From: Pseudonocardia bannensis | Lineage (GTDB): Bacteria > Actinomycetota > Actinomycetes > Mycobacteriales > Pseudonocardiaceae | Length of the DNA: 64,000 bases | Assembly (NCBI RefSeq): GCF_012911875.1 | Contig: NZ_JAAXKZ010000002.1 | Coordinates: 1 to 64,000 of the forward strand | Reading direction: 5' to 3' | Part shown: one piece after another, positions 22,990 through 30,480 of the stretch | Numbering within the stretch: the stretch's first letter is position 1 | Layout of the letters: every line of letters begins with the position of its first letter | The notes under the pieces: generated by a model | The model's input: the letters and a program-made list of their open reading frames with translations, nothing else | Databases searched by the model: none | What the model was told of the DNA's origin: nothing | Position numbers and translations under genes: made by a program

Positions 22990-24219
22990 GTGTTCCCGTC
23001 GCCCGATCCGGCCCCCGGGGCGAGCCACACACCGATGCAGCAGACCCTCGTGGCCCGGGCCCGGATCGACGCGCCGGCCGGTGTCGTCCTGCAGACCGGC
23101 GAGCTCGTGCTGCGGACGGCCCGCCCCGGGACGCCGCGTCCTGTGGAGCTGCCCCCGCGACCGACCGGGTTCGTCGGTCGCATCGCGGAGATCGCCGCGA
23201 TCGCCCGCGCCGCCGCACCGGCCGGGAGCCCCCGGGGGTTGCTCGTCACCGGGCGGCCCGGCGTGGGGAAGACGGCGCTGGCCGTCGAGGCCGGCCACCG
23301 GCTCGCCGAGTTGTTCGGAGACGGTGTCCTCTGGGTCGAACCGGGGCGGCCTCCGACGACGCACGAACTGGCGGGACGGCTGCTGCGTTCGCTCGGCGTG
23401 GCCGAGGTACCGAGGAGCCCGGACCGGCGACTCGCGGCCTACCACCGGGCGCTCGGCGAGCGCCGCGCGCTGGTGGTGTTCGACGACGTCGCCACCGCGG
23501 ACCCGGTCCTCCCGCTGCTGCCGGCCGCCGGCCACTCGTTCGCGCTGCTGACGTCGCGGGCGGCCCTGCCTGACCTGGTGCCGGTGGCCCGGCTGCGGCT
23601 CGGGGACCTCGACGCCGCGGACGCGCACCGGCTCCTCACCACCGCCGCCCGGCTTCCCGGCGGCCCCGGGACGTGGGCCGAACTGGTCCGGCTCTGCACC
23701 GGGCTCCCCCTCGCTCTGCGCATCGCCGCGGCCCGGTTGGCGGACGAGCCCGACCTGTCACCTGCCCGGCTCGGCACGCTGCTGTCCGGCGAGCCCCGGA
23801 CCCTGTGCGAGCTGCGGGCCGGTGATCAAGCGCTCGGAACGAGGTTCGGCGTCTCCTACGACCGCCTGGGCCCCGCCGAACGGATCGTGTTCCGGCGCCT
23901 CGGCGCGGTCCCGCCGTGCGACCTGACGACCGGCTGCGCGGCTGCGCTGGCCGGCGGCCCGCCCGAGGTCGTGGCGCCGCTCCTGGACCGGCTGGACGCG
24001 GCGCACCTGGTGGACGCCGTACCGGCGGCCGGCGAGCACCGGTACCGGCTCCACGATCTGCTGCACACCTACGCCGGCCAGCGGTTGCGCGCGGCCGAGC
24101 CACCGGTCGCCGTGGCCGCCGCCCGGCGCCGGCTGGCTCACCAGCGGGTGGGCCACCGTGCCGACCGCACGTGCCACCCCGGCCACCTGGCTCCGCTGGG
24201 CGGGCGGCCGTCTCGCTGA
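22990..24219 (+). CDS. STAND NTPase with NB-ARC-like ATPase domain, no TPR tail (STAND-1)
   Basis: A 409-residue signal-transduction ATPase. A ~55-residue leader with VLQTGELVLRTARPGT and PVELPPRPTGFVGR precedes the NTPase. Walker A is GRPGVGKT (88-95) and Walker B LVVFDDVATAD (D165-D166). FALLTSRAALPDL is the sensor, and GLPLALRIAAARLAD the GxP/ARC helix. A winged-helix part follows (GVSYDRLGPAERIVFRRLGA, then HRYRLHDLLHTYAGQRLRAA). The protein ends after HQRVGHRADRTCHPG, where relatives carry a TPR or WD sensor, so it may be truncated or a short form. It starts the island described in the findings. The start is GTG 22990; ATG 23035 is an alternative. Confidence 0.85.
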   Translation: MFPSPDPAPGASHTPMQQTLVARARIDAPAGVVLQTGELVLRTARPGTPRPVELPPRPTGFVGRIAEIAAIARAAAPAGSPRGLLVTGRPGVGKTALAVEAGHRLAELFGDGVLWVEPGRPPTTHELAGRLLRSLGVAEVPRSPDRRLAAYHRALGERRALVVFDDVATADPVLPLLPAAGHSFALLTSRAALPDLVPVARLRLGDLDAADAHRLLTTAARLPGGPGTWAELVRLCTGLPLALRIAAARLADEPDLSPARLGTLLSGEPRTLCELRAGDQALGTRFGVSYDRLGPAERIVFRRLGAVPPCDLTTGCAAALAGGPPEVVAPLLDRLDAAHLVDAVPAAGEHRYRLHDLLHTYAGQRLRAAEPPVAVAAARRRLAHQRVGHRADRTCHPGHLAPLGGRPSR

Positions 24220-24239
24220 CCGCGCCCGCCCGAGGCGCC

Positions 24240-24524
24240 TCACCAGGCGCCGAGAGGGTTCCCGTGTGGGTCGTACACCCGGCCGTCGCGGGCGAACCAG
24301 CAATGCGCCACGCCCGCGAAGACGCCGGAGTGGCCGCACACCGCCAACCCGGTCGCCGACCCGACCGCAGCCCGTTCGGACTCCCCGAACGACGTGTCCG
24401 CGCGGCGCGTGCGCGCATCGCCGCCGAACCACGACGCCGGTGCCGCCGCACCGTCGTGTCCCAGCAGCGCGAGCAGCGCGGCGAGGTCGTCCTCGGGTCC
24501 GGAGCCCGGGTCTGGGTTCGTCAT
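24240..24524 (-). CDS. Small protein coupled to the dynamin-like gene, unknown function
   Basis: A 94-residue acidic N-terminus (PEDDLAALLALLG) followed by a globular-looking C-terminal half, VCGHSGVFAGVAHCWFARDG and RVYDPHGNPLGAW. I recognise no family. Two cysteines and two histidines in the VCGH...AHCW segment could bind a metal, but this is speculation. The ATG at 24524 overlaps the stop codon of the dynamin-like gene (ATGA), so translation is coupled and the protein is probably made with that GTPase as an accessory. It is convergent with STAND-1, 20 bases away. Confidence 0.65.
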   Translation of the reverse strand: MTNPDPGSGPEDDLAALLALLGHDGAAAPASWFGGDARTRRADTSFGESERAAVGSATGLAVCGHSGVFAGVAHCWFARDGRVYDPHGNPLGAW

Positions 24525-25987
24525 CCGTCGTCCTCTCGATGGGGGTCGGGGCCGGCAGCGGAGCGGGCCAGGCGCTGAGCCAGTTCACGCGCCGCCCGCA
24601 CGTGGTTCCTGAGCCGCTGTGACACGTCGGCCGATTCCCAGGCCGACCAGTGCGCGGCCGCCTTGCGGGCGGTCTCGGCGACGAGCCCCGGATCGGCGTC
24701 GGCGGGAAGGCCGAGGCAGTCGGCGGCGTGCACGCCGGTGGCCAGCATCTCGAGGGCGGCGGCGTCGGCGGCGGGCAGCGTGCAGCGCCCGCTGAGCAGG
24801 TCGGTGAGCGCGCCGGCCAGCCGGACCTGTGCGAGCTCCGGTTGGTTGCGGTAGGCGGCGAGCTCACCGCCGAGGGCGGCGAGTCCGCGGGCCCTGTCGG
24901 GCCCGGCGGCGCGCACCGCCCGCTCCGCCACCCTCAGCAGCCGGGCGCACCGCAGCCGGTCGCCGGCGGCCAGCAGGGGGCCCGTCACGCGGGCGACGAG
25001 CGCCGCGGCCCCCGAGCGTTCCCACAGCACCGCCCGCGAGGCGGCCACGTCGTCGGCGCCGGCCGCGACCAGTTCCCGGATCCCGTACACACCGATCACC
25101 TCGACGAGCCGGAGCCGGTCCTGCCGGCCGACCGGCCCGTCGGCCCAGTCGCGGAACTCCCACTCGTCGGCCAGGGCCAGGGCACGCCGCTGCGGGTCCG
25201 CGGCGCGCAACGTGCGCACCGTGCGGGCGTGGTCCTCACCGAACCCGCCGGGCAGCGCCGCGGCGGCGAGCAGACCGGCCACCGGGACCGGGTCGACCAG
25301 GAGACCGTGCAGCCGCTCGCCGTAGGCCCGGGCCACCTGCCGGGCGGCCGGCCAGGGATCCGCGTCGGCCACCGCGAGCCGCTCCGGCCGGGTGAGCACA
25401 CCGACCGTGTTGACCGCGGTCAGGCCGGCGGCCAGGGCGAACCGCCGGACGGAGGCGACAGCCGGCTCCAGACCGGCGGCCGGCTCGGGCAGCACGAGCA
25501 GTACCGCGTCGGCCTCGTCGAGCACCGGAGGGACATCCCCGTGGTCGGGGCGCATCCCGGGTACGTCGATCACCGTCCAGTGGCGGAGCGCGTCGATCGG
25601 TGCCCGCAGCACGATCCGCTCGACCTCGCGCACGGCCAGGCCCAGCCCGGTGAGGTCGGGGGGCAGCGGCGCCGAGTCATCCCATCGGGTCGCACGCGCA
25701 TCGCCGTTCCGCAGGATCGCCCGGAGCACACCGGGGTCGCCGTAGCGGAACCAGCCGGCCACCGACGCGGTCGGGACCCGGCCGACCGCGGCCCTCCGCG
25801 TCCCGAGGACGGTGTCCACCACCGTCGACACGCCGTCGGAGTGCCGGCCCACGACAGCGAGCCGAGGGGCGCGCTCGGCCAGCGCCTCCAGGCAGGCCCG
25901 CAGCCGGTCGGCGGTGGGCCCCGATCCGGCGCTGTCGAGCCCGGCCGCGATGACGTCGGCCAATCCGGCACACAGCGGACCGGTCAT
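24521..25987 (-). CDS. Dynamin/IniA-like GTPase-fold protein with degenerate P-loop
   Basis: A 488-residue protein whose first ~250 residues have the layout of actinobacterial dynamin-like GTPases (IniA/IniC type): LAVVGRHSDGVSTVVDTVLG as G1, VPTASVAGWFRYGDP as the switch-I region, VIDVPGM (D141-G144) as G3, and NTVGVLTRPE as the G4 region. In G1 the invariant lysine is V53, so tight GTP binding is doubtful. The remainder is helical (ARLLRVAERAVRAAGPDRAR) like a dynamin stalk. It may act on membranes as a pseudo-GTPase. It lies in the same direction as the Crp-type gene (79 bases upstream) and is coupled to the small gene downstream. Confidence 0.7.
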   Translation of the reverse strand: MTGPLCAGLADVIAAGLDSAGSGPTADRLRACLEALAERAPRLAVVGRHSDGVSTVVDTVLGTRRAAVGRVPTASVAGWFRYGDPGVLRAILRNGDARATRWDDSAPLPPDLTGLGLAVREVERIVLRAPIDALRHWTVIDVPGMRPDHGDVPPVLDEADAVLLVLPEPAAGLEPAVASVRRFALAAGLTAVNTVGVLTRPERLAVADADPWPAARQVARAYGERLHGLLVDPVPVAGLLAAAALPGGFGEDHARTVRTLRAADPQRRALALADEWEFRDWADGPVGRQDRLRLVEVIGVYGIRELVAAGADDVAASRAVLWERSGAAALVARVTGPLLAAGDRLRCARLLRVAERAVRAAGPDRARGLAALGGELAAYRNQPELAQVRLAGALTDLLSGRCTLPAADAAALEMLATGVHAADCLGLPADADPGLVAETARKAAAHWSAWESADVSQRLRNHVRAARELAQRLARSAAGPDPHREDDG

Positions 25988-26065
25988 CGCACGGCTGCCT
26001 CGACATCCTCCGGATGAGCCAGGCCCACCACCGGGGCCGGCGGGACTGCCAGATCGTCGGCGAGA

Positions 26066-26794
26066 TCAGCGGGACGGGTATGGCACGGGTGCGACATCAG
26101 AGCCCTCTGGTTGGACGAGTCGCCGGCGCAGCAGATCCTGGTCGAGGATCTTCAACCGGCGCGGGGACGACCGGTACCCGGTGTCGATGGCACCCGCGCG
26201 CACCAGCGCCGCGAGTTGCTGGCCCACGATGCGCGGGCGGGCCCGGACGAGGTCGGCGATGCGCACCTGGGACAGCGGGACGTCGATGACGATCACACCG
26301 ACGTCGCCGGCCCGCCCGAACTCCGCGGCGTGGTCGAGCAGGACCCAGCCGACCCGGTCACCGAGCCGGCCCTGCGCGTAGCGGATGCGCCGGTCGGTGG
26401 CCCGGCGCATCTTGTCGATCACCGCGTTCGTGACCGCCCGGTACGCCTCCGGCCGGCGGGCCAGGAAGCGGTCGAGCGGTGACCGGTGGAAGACCCGGCA
26501 CCGGGTCGGGGCGACCGCACGCACGGTCGCCGAGCGCGGCCGTCCATCGAGACACCCGAACTCCCCGACCAGATCTCCGGCGCCGCGGAAGGCGAGGAAG
26601 ACGTCCTGGCCCAAGGCGTCGGACACGCTGACGGCGGTCAGCCCGTCCTCCAACAGCAGCATCGCCTCCGACGGGGAACCCTGCAGCAGGATCGTCTCCC
26701 CGGCCGGGTAGCTGACGACGTGTCCCAGCTCACACAGCTCCGCCCAGGCCACCGGGCCCAGGCCGGCCAGCACCGCGGGCGTCGTCGTCGGCAT
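26066..26794 (-). CDS. Crp/Fnr family regulator with cyclic-nucleotide-binding domain
   Basis: A 242-residue regulator. Residues ~10-120 form a cNMP-binding beta roll: YPAGETILLQGSPSEAMLLL, then GDLVGEFGCLDGRPRSATVRA, where E78 and R87 match the ribose and phosphate contacts of CRP. A long dimer helix follows, then a winged helix-turn-helix at the C-terminus (LSQVRIADLVRARPRIVGQQ). The E/R pair implies it can still bind a cyclic nucleotide. The ATG at 26794 follows GGGGAGGGG. It is divergent from a cyclase-like gene across a palindrome at 26821-26850, the likely binding site, and is followed by the dynamin-like gene. Confidence 0.88.
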   Translation of the reverse strand: MPTTTPAVLAGLGPVAWAELCELGHVVSYPAGETILLQGSPSEAMLLLEDGLTAVSVSDALGQDVFLAFRGAGDLVGEFGCLDGRPRSATVRAVAPTRCRVFHRSPLDRFLARRPEAYRAVTNAVIDKMRRATDRRIRYAQGRLGDRVGWVLLDHAAEFGRAGDVGVIVIDVPLSQVRIADLVRARPRIVGQQLAALVRAGAIDTGYRSSPRRLKILDQDLLRRRLVQPEGSDVAPVPYPSR

Positions 26795-26820
26795 CGGGTA
26801 CCCCTCCCCACCTGCGCCGT

Positions 26821-26850
26821 CGGAACCTATCGGGACCGGGACGGGTTCCG
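26821..26850. promoter_or_regulatory. Palindrome in the divergent crp-like / cyclase-like promoter region
   Basis: CGGAACC (26821-26827) and GGTTCCG (26844-26850) form a perfect 7-bp inverted repeat with a 16-base spacer, near the middle of the 98-base divergent region. Minus-strand TAGGTT overlaps the left arm and could be the -10 of the crp-like gene. This is a plausible operator for the Crp-type protein, although the spacing is wider than the classical CRP box. Confidence 0.5.
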
Positions 26851-26892
26851 TAATGTGCCGAACGGGGAGAACTCGGCCGCGGATCAGGGCGG

Positions 26893-27627
26893 ATGATCAT
26901 GACGAGTGCGCGTCGGCTGTGCGTGGCCGTCGATCTGGAGGGGTACAGCCGGCGCTCGCTGCCCGACCAGGAACGCGCCCAGGAACGCATCGTCGACCTG
27001 CTGGACGCCTCCTGGGTCGCCAGCGGTGTTCCCCGGTACGCGGTGTCGCGGCAGCCGACCGGGGACGGGGAACTCGCGCTCCTCGGCGAGGGCGTCGCCG
27101 AGACCGAGGCGCTGCCGGCGTTCCTCACGGCCCTGCGGGCGGGCCTGCGCTCGGTGAACCGCGCGGCGGGCGGCGGGCCCCGGATGCGGTTACGGGTCGC
27201 CGCGCACGCCGGGAACGCCGGGCCCGGGCCGAACGGTTTCGTCGGGCACGCCGTGATCCGCACCTGCCGACTGGTCGCCAGCGCCGCGCTGCACACGGCG
27301 CTGGCCGAGCACCCGGGGTCCGACCTGGGCCTCATCGTGTCCGATTCGCTGTTCGAGGACGTGGCCGGCCTGGGGCGTGGCGTCGATCTCGCCGACTGGG
27401 GCTTCGAGCCGGTGCACGTCGTGGACCTGGCCAAGTGGTTCTCGGCGCACGCGTGGCTGCACGTCGACGGCCGGGCACCGGGCGTCGCGGCGACGGTCCA
27501 CACCCGGGCGGCGGCCGAGCCGTGGCTGCGGATCGACGTCGCGGACGGCGGGAACGTGGGCTCGATCGTGCAGGCCGGTGTGCTGCACGGGGGTCTCGTG
27601 CTCAACCCGCCCCCACCGCGCCGGTGA
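26893..27627 (+). CDS. Class III nucleotide cyclase-like domain protein
   Basis: A 244-residue protein whose first ~180 residues resemble the actinobacterial cyclase-homology family found next to STAND NTPases. The two metal-binding aspartates appear present: D14 in VAVDLEGYSR and D58 in QPTGDGELALL. LRVAAHAGNAGPGPNGFVGH and AVIRTCRLVAS align with the catalytic Asn/Arg region, with Arg kept but Asn replaced, so activity is uncertain. The C-terminus, GGNVGSIVQAGVLHGGLVLN (219-238), is a separate short motif related to ones in both STAND proteins here. The start is ATG 26893 or 26899. The stop overlaps the STAND-2 start (GTGA), so the two are coupled. Confidence 0.75.
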   Translation: MIMTSARRLCVAVDLEGYSRRSLPDQERAQERIVDLLDASWVASGVPRYAVSRQPTGDGELALLGEGVAETEALPAFLTALRAGLRSVNRAAGGGPRMRLRVAAHAGNAGPGPNGFVGHAVIRTCRLVASAALHTALAEHPGSDLGLIVSDSLFEDVAGLGRGVDLADWGFEPVHVVDLAKWFSAHAWLHVDGRAPGVAATVHTRAAAEPWLRIDVADGGNVGSIVQAGVLHGGLVLNPPPPRR

Positions 27628-29660
27628 CCGGGCCGGGCGGTCCCCCGGCCGGTATCGACCTGTCCCTGCAGGTCGGCGCCCCGGTCGACGTGGCCGTTCA
27701 GGTGGGGCGGATCGTGCTGGAGCCCGCCGGTCCCGCGACGGTCCCGGACGCACCGGCGCTCGTCGGGCGGTCGGCGGAGACGGTCGCCCTCGGCGCTCTC
27801 CTGACGGGCCGTGCCCGGCCGCCCGGTGTGCTGTTGCACGGCCCGTCCGGCATCGGCACGACGGCCGTGGCGCTCGCGGTCGCCGGCCGCCACGGCCCCG
27901 CGTTCCCCGGTGGGGTGCTGCTCGCCCGGCTCGGCGACGCAGGGGAGGACCCCGGCCCGGCGCTGCGCCGGCTGCTGCTGGATCTGGGGGTGGCCGACCC
28001 GGACGTACCGGCCGCCGAGGCCGACCGGACGGCGCTGTACCGCTCGCTGCTCGCCGCCCGGCCCGCGCTGGTGCTGCTGGACGGCGCCCGCGCCGCCCGG
28101 CATGTGCGGGCCCTGCTGCCCGGTGGGGCGTCCTTCGCGCTGGTGACGGCCCGGGGTCCGTTGCCGGGGCTGACCGTCGACGGCGTCCCGGGCCACCCGC
28201 TCCGGGGTCTCGACCCGCCGGCGGCGGCCATGCTGCTGGGCCGCGACGCGCCGGTGCCCTGGCAGGACCCGGCACACGTCGAGCCGCTGGTCCGGTGGTG
28301 CCAGGGATCTCCGCTCGCCCTGCTGCTCCTCGGGTGCGGGCCCGCGGCGGCGGCGTCGCCCGCGGACGTGCACGCCGCGCTCGACGCGACCCGGGCGGAC
28401 GGCCCCGCCGCGGCGGCGGTCGCCGCGGCGGGGCTCGCCGTCGCGACGGCGCCCGCGCCGGCGCGCGACCTGCTGGCGGTCGCGGCCGAGGCCGGGCTGG
28501 TGGAGATCGGTGCTGCGACGCTGGCGGCGCTCACCGGGCACGCGCCGGACGTCACCGCAGAACTGCTCGGCGAGCTGGGCCGGCGCCGGCTGCTGACCTC
28601 GCTGCCGGATGGGCGGTTCACGCTCCCGGGCCCGGTCCGCCGGGCGACACCGGCCGCCGCGTCCGGGGTGCGCCGGCGGTACCTGGAGCTCGCCACCGGC
28701 CGCGGGCCGGCCGCCCGCCCGGCCGGCTGGTTCGGCACGGAGCAGCGCAACCTGCTGGCGCTCGCGGCGGACGCCGCCCGGCGGCAGGACCGGGCGTCGC
28801 TGGCGGCGCTGGCCCGGTCGGTCGAGCCACCGGTCGACGTGGCCTGGATCGTCGCGCTGGCCGCCGACGAGGCGGCGCTCGGCGGTGATGACGCGAGCGA
28901 GGCCGCGATCCGGCTGCGTGCGGCCGCCGTGCATCGCCGCGGCGGCGCCTGGGGACCGGCGCTGCGGGAGGCGACGCGCGCCCTCGAGCTGGCGGAGCGG
29001 CTGGACGACATGCGGCTGGGCGGCCATGCGGTGCGGCTGGTGGCCGACGTGCTCGCCGAGCGGGATCGGCTCGACGCTGCCGAGCGTCTGTACCGGACGG
29101 CCTGCGTGCTGCTCACCGATCGCGATCCCGAGCAGCACGCCCACGCCCTGCGCGGTCTGGGCAGGGTCCGGCGTCAGCGGGGTCGCGCCGGCCTCGCCGT
29201 CCAGGCCCTGCGCTCCGCGCTCGCGGCCTACCAGCGGCTGGGTCATCACCGGGCCGCGGCCGCGGCCTGGCAGGACATCGGGGACACCGAGCGCGACCGA
29301 GGCGACCGCACCCGCGCCGCGGCCGCCTACCGGGCGGCGCTCTCGACGCTGGCCGCGGACGGGGACGCGCTGGCCCGGCGCTGGACGGCGCTGGTCCGCA
29401 ACGGCCGGCTGCAGGTGGGAAGCGGTCTGCCCGGCCCGGCCGCGGCGCTCGCCGGGCGGGCGCTGATCGCGGCCACCGGCGAGGGGACCGCCACGGAGGC
29501 ACCGGATCAGGCGTTGCCCCGGGTCACCGGCGACGGGACCGCGGCTCGGGCGATCCGGGCCCTCACCGAGCTCGGCGAGGACCCGGACGGGGTGTCCGGG
29601 ATCGACCGGCTCGCCGCGTTGCACGCGCTCGCGGACCGGGCGCGGCCCGGACCGGGATGA
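27624..29660 (+). CDS. STAND NTPase-like protein with degenerate P-loop and TPR C-terminus (STAND-2)
   Basis: A 678-residue protein. VDVAVQVGRIVLEPAG forms a short N-terminal motif, ALVGRSAE opens the NTPase, and GPSGIGTT (73-80) takes the place of Walker A with Thr instead of the essential Lys. Walker B is LVLLDGARAA, with only one Asp. SFALVTARGPLPGL and CQGSPLALLLL are the sensor and GxP equivalents. From about residue 415 the protein is TPR-like: AVHRRGGAWGPALREATRAL, AERLYRTACVLLTDRDPEQH and AAWQDIGDTERDRGDRTRAA. It looks like a pseudo-STAND scaffold. Translation is coupled to the cyclase-like gene by the GTGA overlap. Confidence 0.82.
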   Translation: MTGPGGPPAGIDLSLQVGAPVDVAVQVGRIVLEPAGPATVPDAPALVGRSAETVALGALLTGRARPPGVLLHGPSGIGTTAVALAVAGRHGPAFPGGVLLARLGDAGEDPGPALRRLLLDLGVADPDVPAAEADRTALYRSLLAARPALVLLDGARAARHVRALLPGGASFALVTARGPLPGLTVDGVPGHPLRGLDPPAAAMLLGRDAPVPWQDPAHVEPLVRWCQGSPLALLLLGCGPAAAASPADVHAALDATRADGPAAAAVAAAGLAVATAPAPARDLLAVAAEAGLVEIGAATLAALTGHAPDVTAELLGELGRRRLLTSLPDGRFTLPGPVRRATPAAASGVRRRYLELATGRGPAARPAGWFGTEQRNLLALAADAARRQDRASLAALARSVEPPVDVAWIVALAADEAALGGDDASEAAIRLRAAAVHRRGGAWGPALREATRALELAERLDDMRLGGHAVRLVADVLAERDRLDAAERLYRTACVLLTDRDPEQHAHALRGLGRVRRQRGRAGLAVQALRSALAAYQRLGHHRAAAAAWQDIGDTERDRGDRTRAAAAYRAALSTLAADGDALARRWTALVRNGRLQVGSGLPGPAAALAGRALIAATGEGTATEAPDQALPRVTGDGTAARAIRALTELGEDPDGVSGIDRLAALHALADRARPGPG

Positions 29661-29674
29661 GACCCGGGGCGCCG

Positions 29675-30003
29675 TCAGCGCCCGGCGAGCACCCCGTCGG
29701 GGAAGCAACCGGCCGCGATCAGCGCCCGCACCAGCGTCCCGCCCAGCTCGGCCAGTCGCGCCGCGTCGTCGGCCCCCAGGTGCGCCCACGGGCCGATGCC
29801 CAGCCGGTCGGTGTCGTCCTCGAGCCGGTGGCGGTGGCCGTGATCAGCGCCTCGAGACCGGTCAGACCCGCGTCGAGCAGCAGGGCGATGTGTCCGTCGC
29901 CGCGGTGCTCGCGCAGGATCGACAGGGCGTGCCAGAGCACCAGGTGGGGTTCGGTGGGCCACTCGACGTCGAGATGCCCCGCTGCCAGCGGCCGCCCCTG
30001 CGG
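29675..30003 (-). pseudogene. Remnant of a SCO6745-family gene
   Basis: Two pieces of one protein family lie in different frames. The upstream piece reads DVEWPTEPHLVLWHALSILR and EHRGDGHIALLLDAGLTGLE; the downstream piece reads EDDTDRLGIGPWAHLGADDA and ends with LIAAGCFPDGVLAGR. The intervening TRGW-type segment and the N-terminal half of the family are missing. The join is near 29820, where the frame also changes. This is a decayed gene with an internal deletion plus frameshift; no product is expected. Confidence 0.75.
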
Positions 30004-30008
30004 GGTGA

Positions 30009-30422
30009 TCAGTCCTCGACGGCCTGGCGGACCCGCCGCGACGGCGTGAACACGCTCAGATCGAGCAGTCCGGGCGGGTCCGCGACACCCGGACCGCCGG
30101 ACCGCACCCACTCGACCACCTCGTCGGTGGTGGCGGCGGTCAGCACCCCGGCCAGCCACACCGGCCGGGCTCCGGTCAGCCGACCCTGCGCCGAGGGAGC
30201 GACCACGACCACGTTGGAGTCGGTGCAGGCATCCAGGCAGTCGCTGAGCCGCACCCGGCCGGTCTCGCCGACACCGGCGGTCAGCCGCTCCACCTGGGCC
30301 GCGTGGTCGACCCCCGGGTGCTTGCGCTCGGTGCCGCAGCAGCAGCCCCGGCACACCGTGACCGTGCAGCCGGCCGTTCCGTTGCGGCCGCCGCCGCGCC
30401 GCCCCGAGTTCTGCCGGCCCAT
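30009..30422 (-). CDS. Thioredoxin-like (2Fe-2S) ferredoxin domain protein
   Basis: A 137-residue protein. After a basic Gly/Arg-rich leader, CTVTVCRGCCCGTERKHPGV supplies the first cysteines and RLSDCLDACTDSNVVVVAPS the second pair, the arrangement of thioredoxin-fold 2Fe-2S ferredoxins (NuoE-like fold). The rest has the alternating strands and helices of that fold and ends in FTPSRRVRQAVED. The ATG at 30422 is preceded by GTAGGGGAGTC. It probably carries electrons for an unidentified partner. It is 58 bases from the end of the second glycerol kinase gene, in the same direction. Confidence 0.8.
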   Translation of the reverse strand: MGRQNSGRRGGGRNGTAGCTVTVCRGCCCGTERKHPGVDHAAQVERLTAGVGETGRVRLSDCLDACTDSNVVVVAPSAQGRLTGARPVWLAGVLTAATTDEVVEWVRSGGPGVADPPGLLDLSVFTPSRRVRQAVED

Positions 30423-30480
30423 GACTCCCCTACCGGTCGACGCTCGACCCGCCCCGTACCCACGAACACCGCCGACGAGC

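Noticed and set aside
22990-29660. The island as a known CBASS or Thoeris defence system
   Set aside because: There is no CD-NTase, Cap2/Cap3, TIR/SLOG pair or recognisable nuclease or membrane-pore effector. The cyclase-like protein belongs to the class III fold, not the CD-NTase fold.
22990-29660. The island as an integrated element
   Set aside because: I found no integrase, transposase, tRNA-associated direct repeat or att-like duplication at its ends, and its base composition by eye is like that of its neighbours.
26730-29789. A minus-strand open frame of about 1000 codons
   Set aside because: It is antisense to the cyclase-like and STAND-2 genes, whose products have clear domain motifs. 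The antisense product is Arg/Pro/Ser-rich with no recognisable domain.
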